From the NCBI GenBank assembly GCA_965279295.1, contig CBDIHQ010000018.1: a DNA stretch of 64,000 nt; one strand, written 5' to 3'. Origin of the DNA: Aquabacter sp965279295. Its GTDB lineage: Bacteria > Pseudomonadota > Alphaproteobacteria > Rhizobiales > Xanthobacteraceae. Under the pieces are notes generated by a model. The model did not search any database. It was given only the letters and a program-made list of their open reading frames with translations, and was not told where the DNA came from. Shown here one piece after another: positions 53,853-62,302 of the stretch (position 1 is the stretch's first letter; every line of letters starts with the position of its first letter). The translations under genes were made by a program, and so were the position numbers.

Positions 53853-55877
53853 ATGTCCGATCCCGACGATCTCTTCTCCAGTCCTCCCCCAGCCCGCGGC
53901 CGCAAAGCTGCCGTGCCGGTCGTTCCACAAATGGCGAACGATTATACCGCCGCGCATATCGAGGTGTTGGAGGGGCTGGAGCCGGTGCGCCGGCGGCCGG
54001 GCATGTATATCGGCGGCACTGACGCCAAGGCGCTGCACCATCTGTTCGCCGAGGTGATCGACAATTCCATGGACGAGGCGGTGGCCGGGCATGCCACCTT
54101 CATCGAAGTTCAGCTGTCCACGGATGGCTCGATCACCGTGACCGACAACGGGCGTGGCATTCCCGTGGAGGCCCACCCGAAATTCCCGAAGAAATCCACC
54201 GTCGAAGTCATCATGACGACGCTTCATGCGGGCGGAAAGTTCGACAGCAAGGTCTATGAGACGTCCGGCGGACTGCACGGTGTCGGCGTTTCGGTGGTGA
54301 ATGCGCTCTCCGACCACCTGGAAGTGGAGGTGGCGCGCAACCAGACGCTTTACCGCCAGAATTTTTCCAAGGGTCACCCCGTGGACAAGCTGAAGGAGGT
54401 CGGCCGCGCGCCCAACAGGCGTGGCACGCGCATCCGCTTCCATCCCGACCCGGAAATCTTCGGCCCCACCGCCCGCTTCGAGCCAGCGCGCGTGTTCCGT
54501 ATGGCGCGCTCGAAAGCCTATCTTTTCGGCGGTGTGGAAATCCGCTGGTCGTGCGACCCGCAATTGCTGGTCGGCGTCACCGGCGTGCCGGAGAAAATGA
54601 CCTTCCGCTTTCCGGGCGGTCTGCGCGACTACCTCGCCGCCGACCTGGAGGGGCAGACCTTGGTGCACGGAGATCTTTTCTCCGGCCGCATTCAGAAGAC
54701 CGGCGGCCATGGTTCGGTGGAATGGGCGGTGGCCTGGATCGCCGACGGTGATGGCGGCATATCCTCCTATTGCAATACCATCCCGACCCCGGACGGCGGC
54801 ACCCATGAGAACGGCCTGCGGCTGATGCTGCTGAAGGGCCTGAAGGATCACGCCGAGCGCACCGGCCAGGGCAAGCGCGGAGCGGTGCTGATCGGCGACG
54901 ATATTGCCGCCGGCTGCGCGGCCATGCTCTCCGTGTTCGTGCGCGAGCCGGAGTTCCAGGGCCAGACCAAGGATCGTCTCGCCACGAGCGAAGCGTCGCG
55001 CATTGTCGAGCAGGCGCTGCGCGACCCATTCGACCACTGGCTTGCGGCCAATCCTGTCCAGGCCATGCGCTTGCTCGATCATGTGATCGACCGCGCCGAG
55101 GAACGCCTGCGCCGCAAACAGGAGAAGGAAATCTCCAGGAAGACCGCAGTGCGCAAGCTGCGCCTGCCTGGCAAGCTCGCCGACTGCTCGAACACCGAGG
55201 CGGCGGGTTCAGAAATCTTCATCGTCGAGGGCGACTCGGCCGGCGGGTCCGCCAAGCAGGCACGCGACCGCAAGACCCAAGCGGTGCTGCCGCTGCGCGG
55301 CAAGATTCTCAATGTCGCCAGCGCGGGGCGGGACAAGCTGGCCCAGAACCAGCAATTGTCCGACCTGATGCAGGCGCTTGGCTGCGGCACCCTCTCCCAT
55401 TATCGGGAGGCGGACCTGCGCTACGAGAAGGTGGTCATCATGACCGATGCCGACGTGGATGGGGCGCACATTGCCTCCCTCCTCGTCACCTTCTTCTATC
55501 GCCAGACCCCCAAGCTGATCGATGAAGGCCATCTGTTCCTGGCAGTGCCGCCGCTCTACCGCATCACGCAGGGCGCCAAGACGCTCTATGCGCGCGATGA
55601 TGCCCACAAGGACCAACTCCTAAAAAAGGAGTTCAACGGGCGCGGCAAGGTGGATATTGGCCGCTTCAAGGGCCTCGGCGAGATGATGCCGGCGCAGTTG
55701 AAGGAAACCACCATGAACCCACAGACGCGCATGATGCTGCGGGTCACGATAGAAGCCGCCGCCGTGGCCGCTACCGCCGACGTTGTCGAGCGCCTGATGG
55801 GCAACAAGCCGGAAGCCCGCTTCGCCTTCATCTCCGAGCGCGCGGCGTTCGCGGATGACGAATTGCTGGATATCTGA
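53853..55877 (+). CDS. parE: DNA topoisomerase IV subunit B
   Basis: The 674-residue ParE is the ATPase subunit that, with ParC, decatenates daughter chromosomes. GHKL motifs are EVIDNSMDEAVAG, DNGRGIPVEAHPKFP, GGLHGVGVSVVNALS and the transducer QTK-loop region near SKAYLFGG; the TOPRIM domain carries EGDSAGGSAKQARDR, LPLRGKILNV and MTDADVDGAHI, and the end is KGLGEMMPAQL with the GyrB-type C-terminus. Its proline-rich N-terminal extension and PGMYIGGTD fit ParE rather than GyrB. The ATG lies 131 bases after the GGDEF gene. Confidence 0.95.
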   Translation: MSDPDDLFSSPPPARGRKAAVPVVPQMANDYTAAHIEVLEGLEPVRRRPGMYIGGTDAKALHHLFAEVIDNSMDEAVAGHATFIEVQLSTDGSITVTDNGRGIPVEAHPKFPKKSTVEVIMTTLHAGGKFDSKVYETSGGLHGVGVSVVNALSDHLEVEVARNQTLYRQNFSKGHPVDKLKEVGRAPNRRGTRIRFHPDPEIFGPTARFEPARVFRMARSKAYLFGGVEIRWSCDPQLLVGVTGVPEKMTFRFPGGLRDYLAADLEGQTLVHGDLFSGRIQKTGGHGSVEWAVAWIADGDGGISSYCNTIPTPDGGTHENGLRLMLLKGLKDHAERTGQGKRGAVLIGDDIAAGCAAMLSVFVREPEFQGQTKDRLATSEASRIVEQALRDPFDHWLAANPVQAMRLLDHVIDRAEERLRRKQEKEISRKTAVRKLRLPGKLADCSNTEAAGSEIFIVEGDSAGGSAKQARDRKTQAVLPLRGKILNVASAGRDKLAQNQQLSDLMQALGCGTLSHYREADLRYEKVVIMTDADVDGAHIASLLVTFFYRQTPKLIDEGHLFLAVPPLYRITQGAKTLYARDDAHKDQLLKKEFNGRGKVDIGRFKGLGEMMPAQLKETTMNPQTRMMLRVTIEAAAVAATADVVERLMGNKPEARFAFISERAAFADDELLDI

Positions 55878-56084
55878 GCCGCCGCACGGCGCTCCAAGTC
55901 TTCTGCATTCAGCTTTTTTGCAGTGCAGCACTCGCGCCCGCAGCGGGAGTTTTCGGCGTTCGTGCGCAGTCGCAGCATAAGGGTGCGTGATTGGCTGGCA
56001 CACAAAATATAATTGGCGCTTACCACGGCGCGACCATAGGGTAATTGCGAAATACAAACGAGAATTCAGAACGCCTATTCTCTT

Positions 56085-56102
56085 ATTTATCAAAAGATAA
56101 AT
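56085..56102. promoter_or_regulatory. AT-rich inverted repeat, possible operator upstream of the Bug-type gene
   Basis: ATTTATC, four A residues and GATAAAT form a perfect 7-bp inverted repeat 70-87 bases before the ATG at 56172. The surrounding 120 bases are markedly more AT-rich than the flanking genes. Confidence 0.45.
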
Positions 56103-56107
56103 CAGTA

Positions 56108-56133
56108 TTTATGCGCACAATGAGACGCATAAA
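56108..56133. promoter_or_regulatory. Second inverted repeat, possible operator, 5 bases after the first
   Basis: TTTATGCG, ten bases and CGCATAAA form a perfect 8-bp inverted repeat 39-64 bases before the start codon. Its spacing differs from the repeat at 56085-56102. A LysR-type regulator gene lies downstream in the same module, which could bind one or both. Confidence 0.5.
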
Positions 56134-56171
56134 CATCAAAATCATAAGACAAAAAATAAAAGGGGAGTGAA

Positions 56172-57155
56172 ATGAAGATAAGAACGCGCCTTTTGGCGAT
56201 TGCGGCCCTGTCTTTGGCGATGACCGGTCTTGGACACGCCGAAAAATACCCCGACCGCCTTGTGACAATCGTCGTGCCCTATGCCCCGGGCGGCGCTACG
56301 GACATCGTCGCGCGGACACTGGCTGACCAGTTGGGCAAGATGTTCAACCAGAGCTTCATCGTTTCCAACAAACCCGGCGCATTCGGGATGACCGGGATGC
56401 AGGAGATCGTCCGGCAGAAGGCCGACGGCTACAACCTGTTTGTTGGCAACGTCTCGACCAACGGGATCACGCCGGTCCTCTTCTCGAAGAAGATGCCGTT
56501 CAAATATGACGAGTCCATGCAGCTTGTGACCAAGCTGGCCGAAATCCCCGGCGTTCTTGTTGCGACGACGGTGAATTTCGAGCCCAAGACGGTTGCCGAA
56601 CTGATCGACTACGCCAAGAAGAACCCCGGAAAGCTGAATTACGCCAGCCCCGGCATTGGCAGCTACCCCCATTACGATACGGAAATTTTCGACCGCGCCG
56701 CGGGCATCGACGTGCTGCACATCCCCCTGAAGGGCGGCGCCTCGGAAATGGTGACGAGCTTGATCTCGGGCGAGACCCAATACGGCTTCGTCAACGTGGC
56801 CACCGCCGAAAGCATGATGAAGGCCGGCCGCTTGCGCGGGCTGGCGGTCGTGGCGCCCGAGCGGCTGAAGACGCTGCCGAATATCCCGACCATGGCCGAA
56901 GCGGGCTTCCCGAACGTCGGTACCATGCAATGGCAGGCGCTCTACGTCCGTGCCGGCACACCGCAGGCCATCGTCGATACCCTGTTCAAGGCTGCGGGCG
57001 ACGTCATGCGCTCGGAGCAGACCGCCCGCACGCTGGAGCCGGCAGGCGTCATCATCTCCACCTCCTCTTCGCCCAAGCAGGCGCAGGAGTGGCAGGAATC
57101 CGAGTTCGCGAAATGGCGGACCATCACCACCCAGGTCAAGGTCGAGCTGGACTGA
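56172..57155 (+). CDS. Bug-family (TctC-like) periplasmic solute-binding protein
   Basis: The 327-residue protein has a signal peptide (MKIRTRLLAIAALSLAMTGLGHA) and the Bug fold: KYPDRLVTIVVPYAPGGATDIVARTLAD, then FIVSNKPGAFGMTG, YASPGIGSYPHYDTEIFDRAAGID, HIPLKGGASEM and a typical C-terminal lobe ending FAKWRTI. Bug proteins feed tripartite tricarboxylate transporters or act as orphan sensors; they bind carboxylates and aromatic acids. No TctA or TctB membrane gene is adjacent. GGGGAG at a good distance precedes the ATG. Two cupin genes follow on the same strand. Confidence 0.92.
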   Translation: MKIRTRLLAIAALSLAMTGLGHAEKYPDRLVTIVVPYAPGGATDIVARTLADQLGKMFNQSFIVSNKPGAFGMTGMQEIVRQKADGYNLFVGNVSTNGITPVLFSKKMPFKYDESMQLVTKLAEIPGVLVATTVNFEPKTVAELIDYAKKNPGKLNYASPGIGSYPHYDTEIFDRAAGIDVLHIPLKGGASEMVTSLISGETQYGFVNVATAESMMKAGRLRGLAVVAPERLKTLPNIPTMAEAGFPNVGTMQWQALYVRAGTPQAIVDTLFKAAGDVMRSEQTARTLEPAGVIISTSSSPKQAQEWQESEFAKWRTITTQVKVELD

Positions 57156-57217
57156 CGGCGACTGCCTGACCGCCCCCGCGACACCCGTATTATTTCTCAG
57201 AAAAAATGGAGATCAGT

Positions 57218-57640
57218 ATGAACACGATGACTGCTGCAAAGCCTGAAGGAGCGGCACGTACGCCCGGCGCTCACCGCGCTCAAAAAGGCGAATATGTCTT
57301 CGACATGCACAAGGTGAATGAGATCATGGGTGGCCCGGCCTATTCGCCGGTCTATGGCGGCTGCGTCGAGGGCGAGCGGATGATCGTCGCCCTGATGCGG
57401 GCACCGGCGGGCAAAATGGGCGAACCCCATTCTCATCCCAACGAACAGTGGATCTTCGTGCTCGAAGGCGAATTTGAAATCCGCCTCGACGGCCAGACCC
57501 ACAAGTGCGGCGCGGGCAATGTGATCTACATCCCTGCCAACACCATCCATCAGGGTGGCGCCACCGCAGGCCAGGACGCGATGTTCTTCACCTGCAAGGA
57601 CGCCTCGCACGGCCTCCATGGGATCAAGCACGTCTCCTGA
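57218..57640 (+). CDS. Cupin domain protein (first of pair)
   Basis: The 140-residue single cupin has a metal site: GEPHSHPNEQWIFVLEGEFEIRLDG supplies the His-x-His and Glu positions of cupin motif 1, and GNVIYIPANTIHQGG supplies the second-motif His. The substrate is unknown. The start ATG at 57218 has GGAG six bases before it; an ATG at 57206 is possible. It lies 62 bases after the Bug gene, so it is likely in one operon with it. Confidence 0.85.
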   Translation: MNTMTAAKPEGAARTPGAHRAQKGEYVFDMHKVNEIMGGPAYSPVYGGCVEGERMIVALMRAPAGKMGEPHSHPNEQWIFVLEGEFEIRLDGQTHKCGAGNVIYIPANTIHQGGATAGQDAMFFTCKDASHGLHGIKHVS

Positions 57641-57663
57641 CGCCCCGGCGGGATTGATAACAA

Positions 57664-57692
57664 CGGCGGGCCCGCGAACGCGTGGCCCGCCG
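57664..57692. repeat. Very stable hairpin between the two cupin genes
   Basis: CGGCGGGCC (57664-57672) pairs with GGCCCGCCG (57684-57692), and an inner CGCG pairs with CGCG with only an AA tip and one unpaired T. No T-run follows, so it is more likely an RNA-processing or mRNA-protecting stem than a full terminator. Confidence 0.6.
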
Positions 57693-57725
57693 ACATTGCA
57701 TTCACAGATATGAAGGGAACGACCG

Positions 57726-58115
57726 GTGGCTTTCTACAATATGGACAGCATGGAGAAGTCCGAGGATACGCTCGGCCCCAGCAAAGGCATGGTCGCAGGC
57801 GAACTGATCAAGATCGGCATTGTTGTCTATGAGGTCGGCGAAGGCCCGGACCCGCACTTCCACCCCAATGAGGAGCAGTTCATCCTCATGCTGAAGGGGA
57901 AGGTCAACTTTCTCCTGGGCGACGAGACCCGGCAGATGTCCTACGGGGACATCGTCCACATTCCGCGCGGCACCGAACATGGCTTGAAGGTTCTGGAAGG
58001 GCCGTGCGTCTTCTTTGCCTGCAAGAGCCCGGTGGGCGACGGCAAGCTGAGCCAGGACTACAACCCGGTCAACGATGTGGCGGCGCTCAAGAGCCGGCTC
58101 GGCGCTCTCGGCTAG
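57726..58115 (+). CDS. Cupin domain protein (second of pair)
   Basis: The 129-residue single cupin has GEGPDPHFHPNEEQFILMLKGKVNFLLGD, carrying the His-x-His and Glu of motif 1, and the motif-2 segment YGDIVHIPRGTEHGLKV with its His. It is not a close copy of the first cupin. The GTG start has AAGGGA seven bases upstream. It ends 47 bases before the convergent LysR gene. Role unknown. Confidence 0.85.
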   Translation: MAFYNMDSMEKSEDTLGPSKGMVAGELIKIGIVVYEVGEGPDPHFHPNEEQFILMLKGKVNFLLGDETRQMSYGDIVHIPRGTEHGLKVLEGPCVFFACKSPVGDGKLSQDYNPVNDVAALKSRLGALG

Positions 58116-58162
58116 GGTTAAGCCCCGATATCTGGTCGGTCCGCAGCCGTGCGAGAAATGCC

Positions 58163-59107
58163 TCAGCGGTTGCGGTTCGTTCCGGTTTCGAACACGCCGT
58201 CCCAGATCGAGTTGATGCGCTCCGTCTCAAGCTTCAGAAGGTCCGAAAATGCTTCTGCAGCGGCACTCAGTGAGCTTTTGACGGGAGAAATCACCACCTG
58301 CTCGGTGAACAGAGGGGGATCGCATAGCGGGTTCACCGTGAAGCGATCCTGATTGTTCAGCGGCGTGAACATGACGCCGGGCAATATGGTCTGCCAGTTG
58401 CCGTAGAGCACCATGTCCAGCGTGCCCAGGGTGGCATCCAGTTCAACCAACCGCTCGATCCTTGCGCCGGAAGAGACGAAATATGTGTCCAGTGTGGTCC
58501 GGCGGGTATTCTTCGCCTGGGGGACCACCATCTTGAGAGGCCCCAAATCGCGCAGCCGCACCGGGACCAGGGGTTCAAGGGGCGACGATTTCGAGGACAC
58601 CAGAACTTCCGGCGTCCGCATGAAGCTGCGCACCCGCAGGCCCGTTGGGCAGTCGAACGCCGGCACGACCGCGAAATCCACCTCGCCTGCCTGCGCCTGC
58701 TCCCTCAGCACGGCGCTTTCCGCCTCGTGGACGCGCACCACGATGTTCGGGTTCGAGTCCAGGAAGCGGGACAAGGCCGGTGCGAGCGCCCGGCGGCTCA
58801 GGGTCGGCATCAGACCGATCTTGATCTCGCCGACCAGCCCCCCGCCGTAGCTTCCGAGGATCGCATTGGCCTCCTCGTGCACGCGCAGAATTTCCAGGCA
58901 CTTGCGATAATAGCCGTCCCCCGCTGGCGTGGGGCTGACGCTGGATGTTCCGCGCGAGAACAACAGCACACCGGATGTCTCCTCAAGCCGGCGAATATGC
59001 TGAGAAACACCGGATTGGGTCGCATTTTCCCGCCGCGCCGCAGCGGTGAAGGAGCGTTCCTCATAGGCGGCGACGAACAGGCGGATGCCGCGCAGGCTGT
59101 CGGACAA
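58163..59107 (-). CDS. LysR-family transcriptional regulator
   Basis: The 314-residue protein starts with a winged helix-turn-helix, LRGIRLFVAAYEERSFTAAARRENATQSGVSQHIRRLEE, then a LysR-type effector domain starting VGEIKIGLMPTLSRRALAPALSRF. TTG at 59107 is chosen because it has GGGAG and fits the family's usual length of about 300; an upstream frame extending to 59275 is unlikely to be translated. It is convergent with the Bug-cupin genes, unlike the typical divergent LysR target layout, so control of that module is possible but not shown. Confidence 0.88.
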   Translation of the reverse strand: MSDSLRGIRLFVAAYEERSFTAAARRENATQSGVSQHIRRLEETSGVLLFSRGTSSVSPTPAGDGYYRKCLEILRVHEEANAILGSYGGGLVGEIKIGLMPTLSRRALAPALSRFLDSNPNIVVRVHEAESAVLREQAQAGEVDFAVVPAFDCPTGLRVRSFMRTPEVLVSSKSSPLEPLVPVRLRDLGPLKMVVPQAKNTRRTTLDTYFVSSGARIERLVELDATLGTLDMVLYGNWQTILPGVMFTPLNNQDRFTVNPLCDPPLFTEQVVISPVKSSLSAAAEAFSDLLKLETERINSIWDGVFETGTNRNR

Positions 59108-59373
59108 ATTCCTCTCCCTGTCATGCCTCTCGCTGCCCTGCCCGCTTCGGCGGCACGACTTCAGCAGCATGACCCGCAGCAAACCTACATGGGGCACGCC
59201 CACACGGGCAATGTGCGCATTCGCCTTGATGAGAAGCCTTGCTGCGGGCGCGGCGACACCCCAAGCTTGCCGCACCGTTCCGGAAGGATTAAGTCGAAGC
59301 GCGGCCTGCGAGGGGAATGCGCGGCCGCATCGCCCGGAGACGCCGGGTCCGGGGCCGAGATGCTGGAGCCAAG

Positions 59374-59973
59374 ATGACCGCCGTCACGCTGATCGATAAT
59401 TACGACAGCTTCACCTACAATCTCTGGCACTATCTCGGAGAGCTTGGCGCGACCGTGACCGTGCATCGCAATGATGCGCGCGACGTAGAGGCGATTCTGG
59501 CCGAGAAGCCGGATGCTCTGGTGATCTCCCCCGGTCCCTGCACGCCCAGCGAAGCTGGCATCTGCCTCGATTTGATTGCCCGCGCCAGCGCCGACGTGCC
59601 GCTGTTCGGCGTGTGCCTGGGACATCAGGCGATCGGCCAGGTGTTCGGCGGCGAGGTGGTGCGCGCGCCGATTCCCATGCACGGCAAGATGTCCGAGATT
59701 CACCACGGGGGCCGTTCGGTGTTCCGGGGGCTCAACCACGCCTTCCAGGCGACACGCTATCATTCGCTGATCGTTGAGCGCAGCACCTTCCCCGATGTGC
59801 TCGAAGTGACCGCGCATACCGACGACGGGCTGGTGATGGGCCTCGCCCACCGCACGCTGCCGGTGCATGGCGTCCAATTCCACCCGGAAAGCATCGCCTC
59901 CGAGAACGGTCACGCGCTGCTGCGCAACTTCCTGGAGATCGCAACCGCCTTCAACCAGAGCCGGAGGGGATAG
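59374..59973 (+). CDS. trpG: Anthranilate synthase component II (glutamine amidotransferase)
   Basis: The 199-residue TrpG supplies ammonia from glutamine to TrpE for anthranilate synthesis. LIDNYDSFTYNLWHYL, ISPGPCTPSEAG, the catalytic Cys in FGVCLGHQAIGQVFGG and the closing FHPESIASENGHALLRNFLE with the catalytic His and Glu are all present. ATG at 59374 has GGAG five bases upstream; in-frame ATG at 59317 gives a non-conserved extension. trpD starts two bases after its stop. trpE is not in the window. Confidence 0.95.
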   Translation: MTAVTLIDNYDSFTYNLWHYLGELGATVTVHRNDARDVEAILAEKPDALVISPGPCTPSEAGICLDLIARASADVPLFGVCLGHQAIGQVFGGEVVRAPIPMHGKMSEIHHGGRSVFRGLNHAFQATRYHSLIVERSTFPDVLEVTAHTDDGLVMGLAHRTLPVHGVQFHPESIASENGHALLRNFLEIATAFNQSRRG

Positions 59974-59975
59974 GA

Positions 59976-60998
59976 ATGGAGCAGTTTCGCCCCCTCCTCT
60001 CCAAGGTCGCCACCGGCGAAGCGCTGACCCGCGAGGAATCCGCTTACGTTTTCGACGTGATGATGTCGGGCGATGCCACACCCTCGCAGATGGGCGCGCT
60101 GCTCATGGGCCTGCGGGTGCGCGGCGAGACGGTGGAGGAGATCACCGGCGCCGTTTCCGTCATGCGCGCCAAGATGCTGCCTGTGGAGGCCCCGGACGGG
60201 TCGGTCGACGTGGTCGGCACGGGCGGGGATGCCTCGGGCTCCTACAACATCTCCACCTGCGCCGCCTTCATCGTGGCGGGTGCCGGCGTTCCGGTGGCGA
60301 AGCACGGTAATCGGGCTTTGTCGTCTAAATCCGGCGCGGCGGACGTGCTCGCGGCTTTGGGCGTGCGCATCGATCTCACGCCCGCCGGCATCTCTCGCTG
60401 CCTCGCTGAAGCCGGCATCGGCTTCATGTTTGCCCCCGCGCACCACCCTGCGATGAAGCATGTGGGGCCGACCCGCGTGGAATTGGGCACCCGCACAATT
60501 TTCAATCTACTCGGCCCGCTCTCGAACCCCGCCGGCGTGAAACGCCAGATGGTGGGGGTTTATTCCAAGGCGTGGCTGGCACCCCTGGCGGAAGTGCTCA
60601 AGGCGCTCGGCTCCGAGCGCGCCTGGGTGGTGCACGGCTCAGATGGGCTGGATGAGATCACCATATCAGGCCCGACCGATGTCGCGTCTCTGGAGGACGG
60701 GCAAATCCGCATCTTCGAGATCGCCCCCGAGCTTGTTGGCCTGAACCAAGCCGAGCCGGGGGCGCTGAAGGGCGGGGATGCCGCCCACAATGCCCTCGCG
60801 CTGCGCGCAGTGTTGGACGGAGAGCCCGGCGCCTATCGCGACGTCGCAGTGTTCAACGCAGGCGCCGCCCTGCTGATTTCCGGCCGGGCGTCGGACCTCG
60901 CAGAAGGGGTCGGCATGGCGACCACCAGCCTCGATACCGGCTCAGCCCGCGCGCGGCTGGAAACCCTCATCCACGTTTCAGAGAAGGTCGCGCCATGA
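59976..60998 (+). CDS. trpD: Anthranilate phosphoribosyltransferase
   Basis: The 340-residue TrpD joins PRPP to anthranilate. The PRPP-binding loop is DVVGTGGDASGSYNISTCAAFIVAGAGVPVAKHGNRALSSKSGAADVL in pattern, and MKHVGPTRVELGTRTIFNLLGPLSNPAGV follows with the substrate-binding residues. GGAGGGG precedes the ATG. It overlaps the start of trpC by four bases. Confidence 0.97.
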   Translation: MEQFRPLLSKVATGEALTREESAYVFDVMMSGDATPSQMGALLMGLRVRGETVEEITGAVSVMRAKMLPVEAPDGSVDVVGTGGDASGSYNISTCAAFIVAGAGVPVAKHGNRALSSKSGAADVLAALGVRIDLTPAGISRCLAEAGIGFMFAPAHHPAMKHVGPTRVELGTRTIFNLLGPLSNPAGVKRQMVGVYSKAWLAPLAEVLKALGSERAWVVHGSDGLDEITISGPTDVASLEDGQIRIFEIAPELVGLNQAEPGALKGGDAAHNALALRAVLDGEPGAYRDVAVFNAGAALLISGRASDLAEGVGMATTSLDTGSARARLETLIHVSEKVAP

Positions 60999-61786
60999 GC
61001 GACATCCTCACCCGCATCGAGGCCTATAAGCGCCAGGAAATCGCCGCCGCCAAATCGGCGCGGCCGCTCGCCGAAGTGGAAGCCGCCGCCCGCGCCGCAT
61101 CGCCCGTGAGGCCGTTCGCTGGCGCGTTGCGTGCGGCTCTGGCCGCCGGCCGGACCGGGCTGATTGCCGAGGTGAAGAAGGCCAGCCCCTCCAAGGGCCT
61201 GATCCGCGCGGATTTCGACCCGCCCGCGCTCGCCCGCGCCTATGAAGCGGGTGGGGCCGTATGCCTTTCGGTGCTAACCGACGGCCCCTCGTTCCAGGGC
61301 GCACCCGAGTTCCTCACCGCGGCGCGCGCGGCGACGAACCTGCCGGCCCTTCGCAAGGACTTCATGCACGACACCTACCAGGTGGCGGAAGCGCGCGCCT
61401 GGGGTGCCGACTGCATCCTGGTCATCATGGCCGCCGTGGACGACGCGCTGGCGGCGGATCTTCTGGCATCCGCTGCCGATTGGGGCATGGACGCCATCGT
61501 CGAGGTGCATGACGACGCCGAGTTGGACCGGGCGCTCGCGCTGCCCTGCACACTGGTCGGCATCAACAACCGCAATCTGCGCACCTTCGAGACGACGCTC
61601 ACCACCAGCGAGCGCCTGGCACCGCGCGTGCCGGCAGACCGCATGTGCATCGGCGAGAGCGGCATCTTTACGCCAGCCGACGTGGCACGGCTCGCGGCTG
61701 TCGACATCCGCACCATCCTCGTCGGTGAAAGCCTGATGCGGCAGACTGACGTTACGGCGGCGACGCGCACCTTGTTGGCAGCGTAG
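60995..61786 (+). CDS. trpC: Indole-3-glycerol phosphate synthase
   Basis: The 263-residue TIM barrel makes indole-3-glycerol phosphate. LIAEVKKASPSKGLIRADFDP holds the catalytic lysine, and LRKDFMHDTYQVAEARAWGADCILVI, VEVHDDAELDRAL, GINNRNLRTFETT and IGESGIFTPADV follow as the core barrel strands. It overlaps trpD by ATGA. A 97-base gap separates it from the DUF2147 gene. Confidence 0.97.
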   Translation: MSDILTRIEAYKRQEIAAAKSARPLAEVEAAARAASPVRPFAGALRAALAAGRTGLIAEVKKASPSKGLIRADFDPPALARAYEAGGAVCLSVLTDGPSFQGAPEFLTAARAATNLPALRKDFMHDTYQVAEARAWGADCILVIMAAVDDALAADLLASAADWGMDAIVEVHDDAELDRALALPCTLVGINNRNLRTFETTLTTSERLAPRVPADRMCIGESGIFTPADVARLAAVDIRTILVGESLMRQTDVTAATRTLLAA

Positions 61787-61883
61787 GGCTGAGGCCCTGC
61801 CCGCTTTCGGCAGCGGAAGGGCTCTGCCATAGTGCCGCCGCGACGCCGGGAGGCGAATCCCGGCGCGATTTGGGAGACTGGTG

Positions 61884-62300
61884 ATGCGCAGGACGGCCTT
61901 GGTGGCAGCAATTCTCTCAACAGTCGCGGTGCCCGCTTTCGCGGCGGATGTCACCGGCACTTGGCGCACCCCGGACCATCAGGGTGTCGTGCAGGTGACG
62001 GCCTGCGGCAGTTCGGTGTGCGGCCGCCTCGTCACCACCGACGACATCGCGGCCAATCCCAATCTCGCCGATTCCAAGAATGCCGACCCCGCACAGCGCA
62101 GCCGCCTGCTGAAAAATATGCTGTTCCTCGAAGGCTTCACCGGCAGTGGGGGCAATTGGACCGGCGGCAAAATCTACAATCCCGAGGATGGCAAGACTTA
62201 CAGCGCCACCCTGACGCTGGACGGCGACAACACGTTGAAGGTCAGAGGCTGTTTAGTTTTCCCGCTGTGCGAGACGCAGACCTGGACCCGCGCGAAATAG
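61884..62300 (+). CDS. DUF2147 domain-containing secreted protein
   Basis: The 138-residue protein has a signal peptide (MRRTALVAAILSTVAVPAFAADVTG) then a DUF2147 beta-rich domain: TGTWRTPDHQGVVQV, GSSVCGRLV and GGKIYNPEDGKTYSATLTL, ending WTRAK. Cysteines at VTACGSSVCG and LKVRGCLVFPLCET are likely disulfide pairs. DUF2147 proteins occur in many alphaproteobacteria; the role is unknown, possibly in the envelope. ATG at 61884 has GGGAG. It ends two bases before moaC. Confidence 0.85.
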   Translation: MRRTALVAAILSTVAVPAFAADVTGTWRTPDHQGVVQVTACGSSVCGRLVTTDDIAANPNLADSKNADPAQRSRLLKNMLFLEGFTGSGGNWTGGKIYNPEDGKTYSATLTLDGDNTLKVRGCLVFPLCETQTWTRAK

Positions 62301-62302
62301 CC

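Noticed and set aside
53358..55082. 574-residue open frame opposite parE and the GAF-GGDEF gene
   Set aside because: Spans two real genes on the other strand and has no domain.
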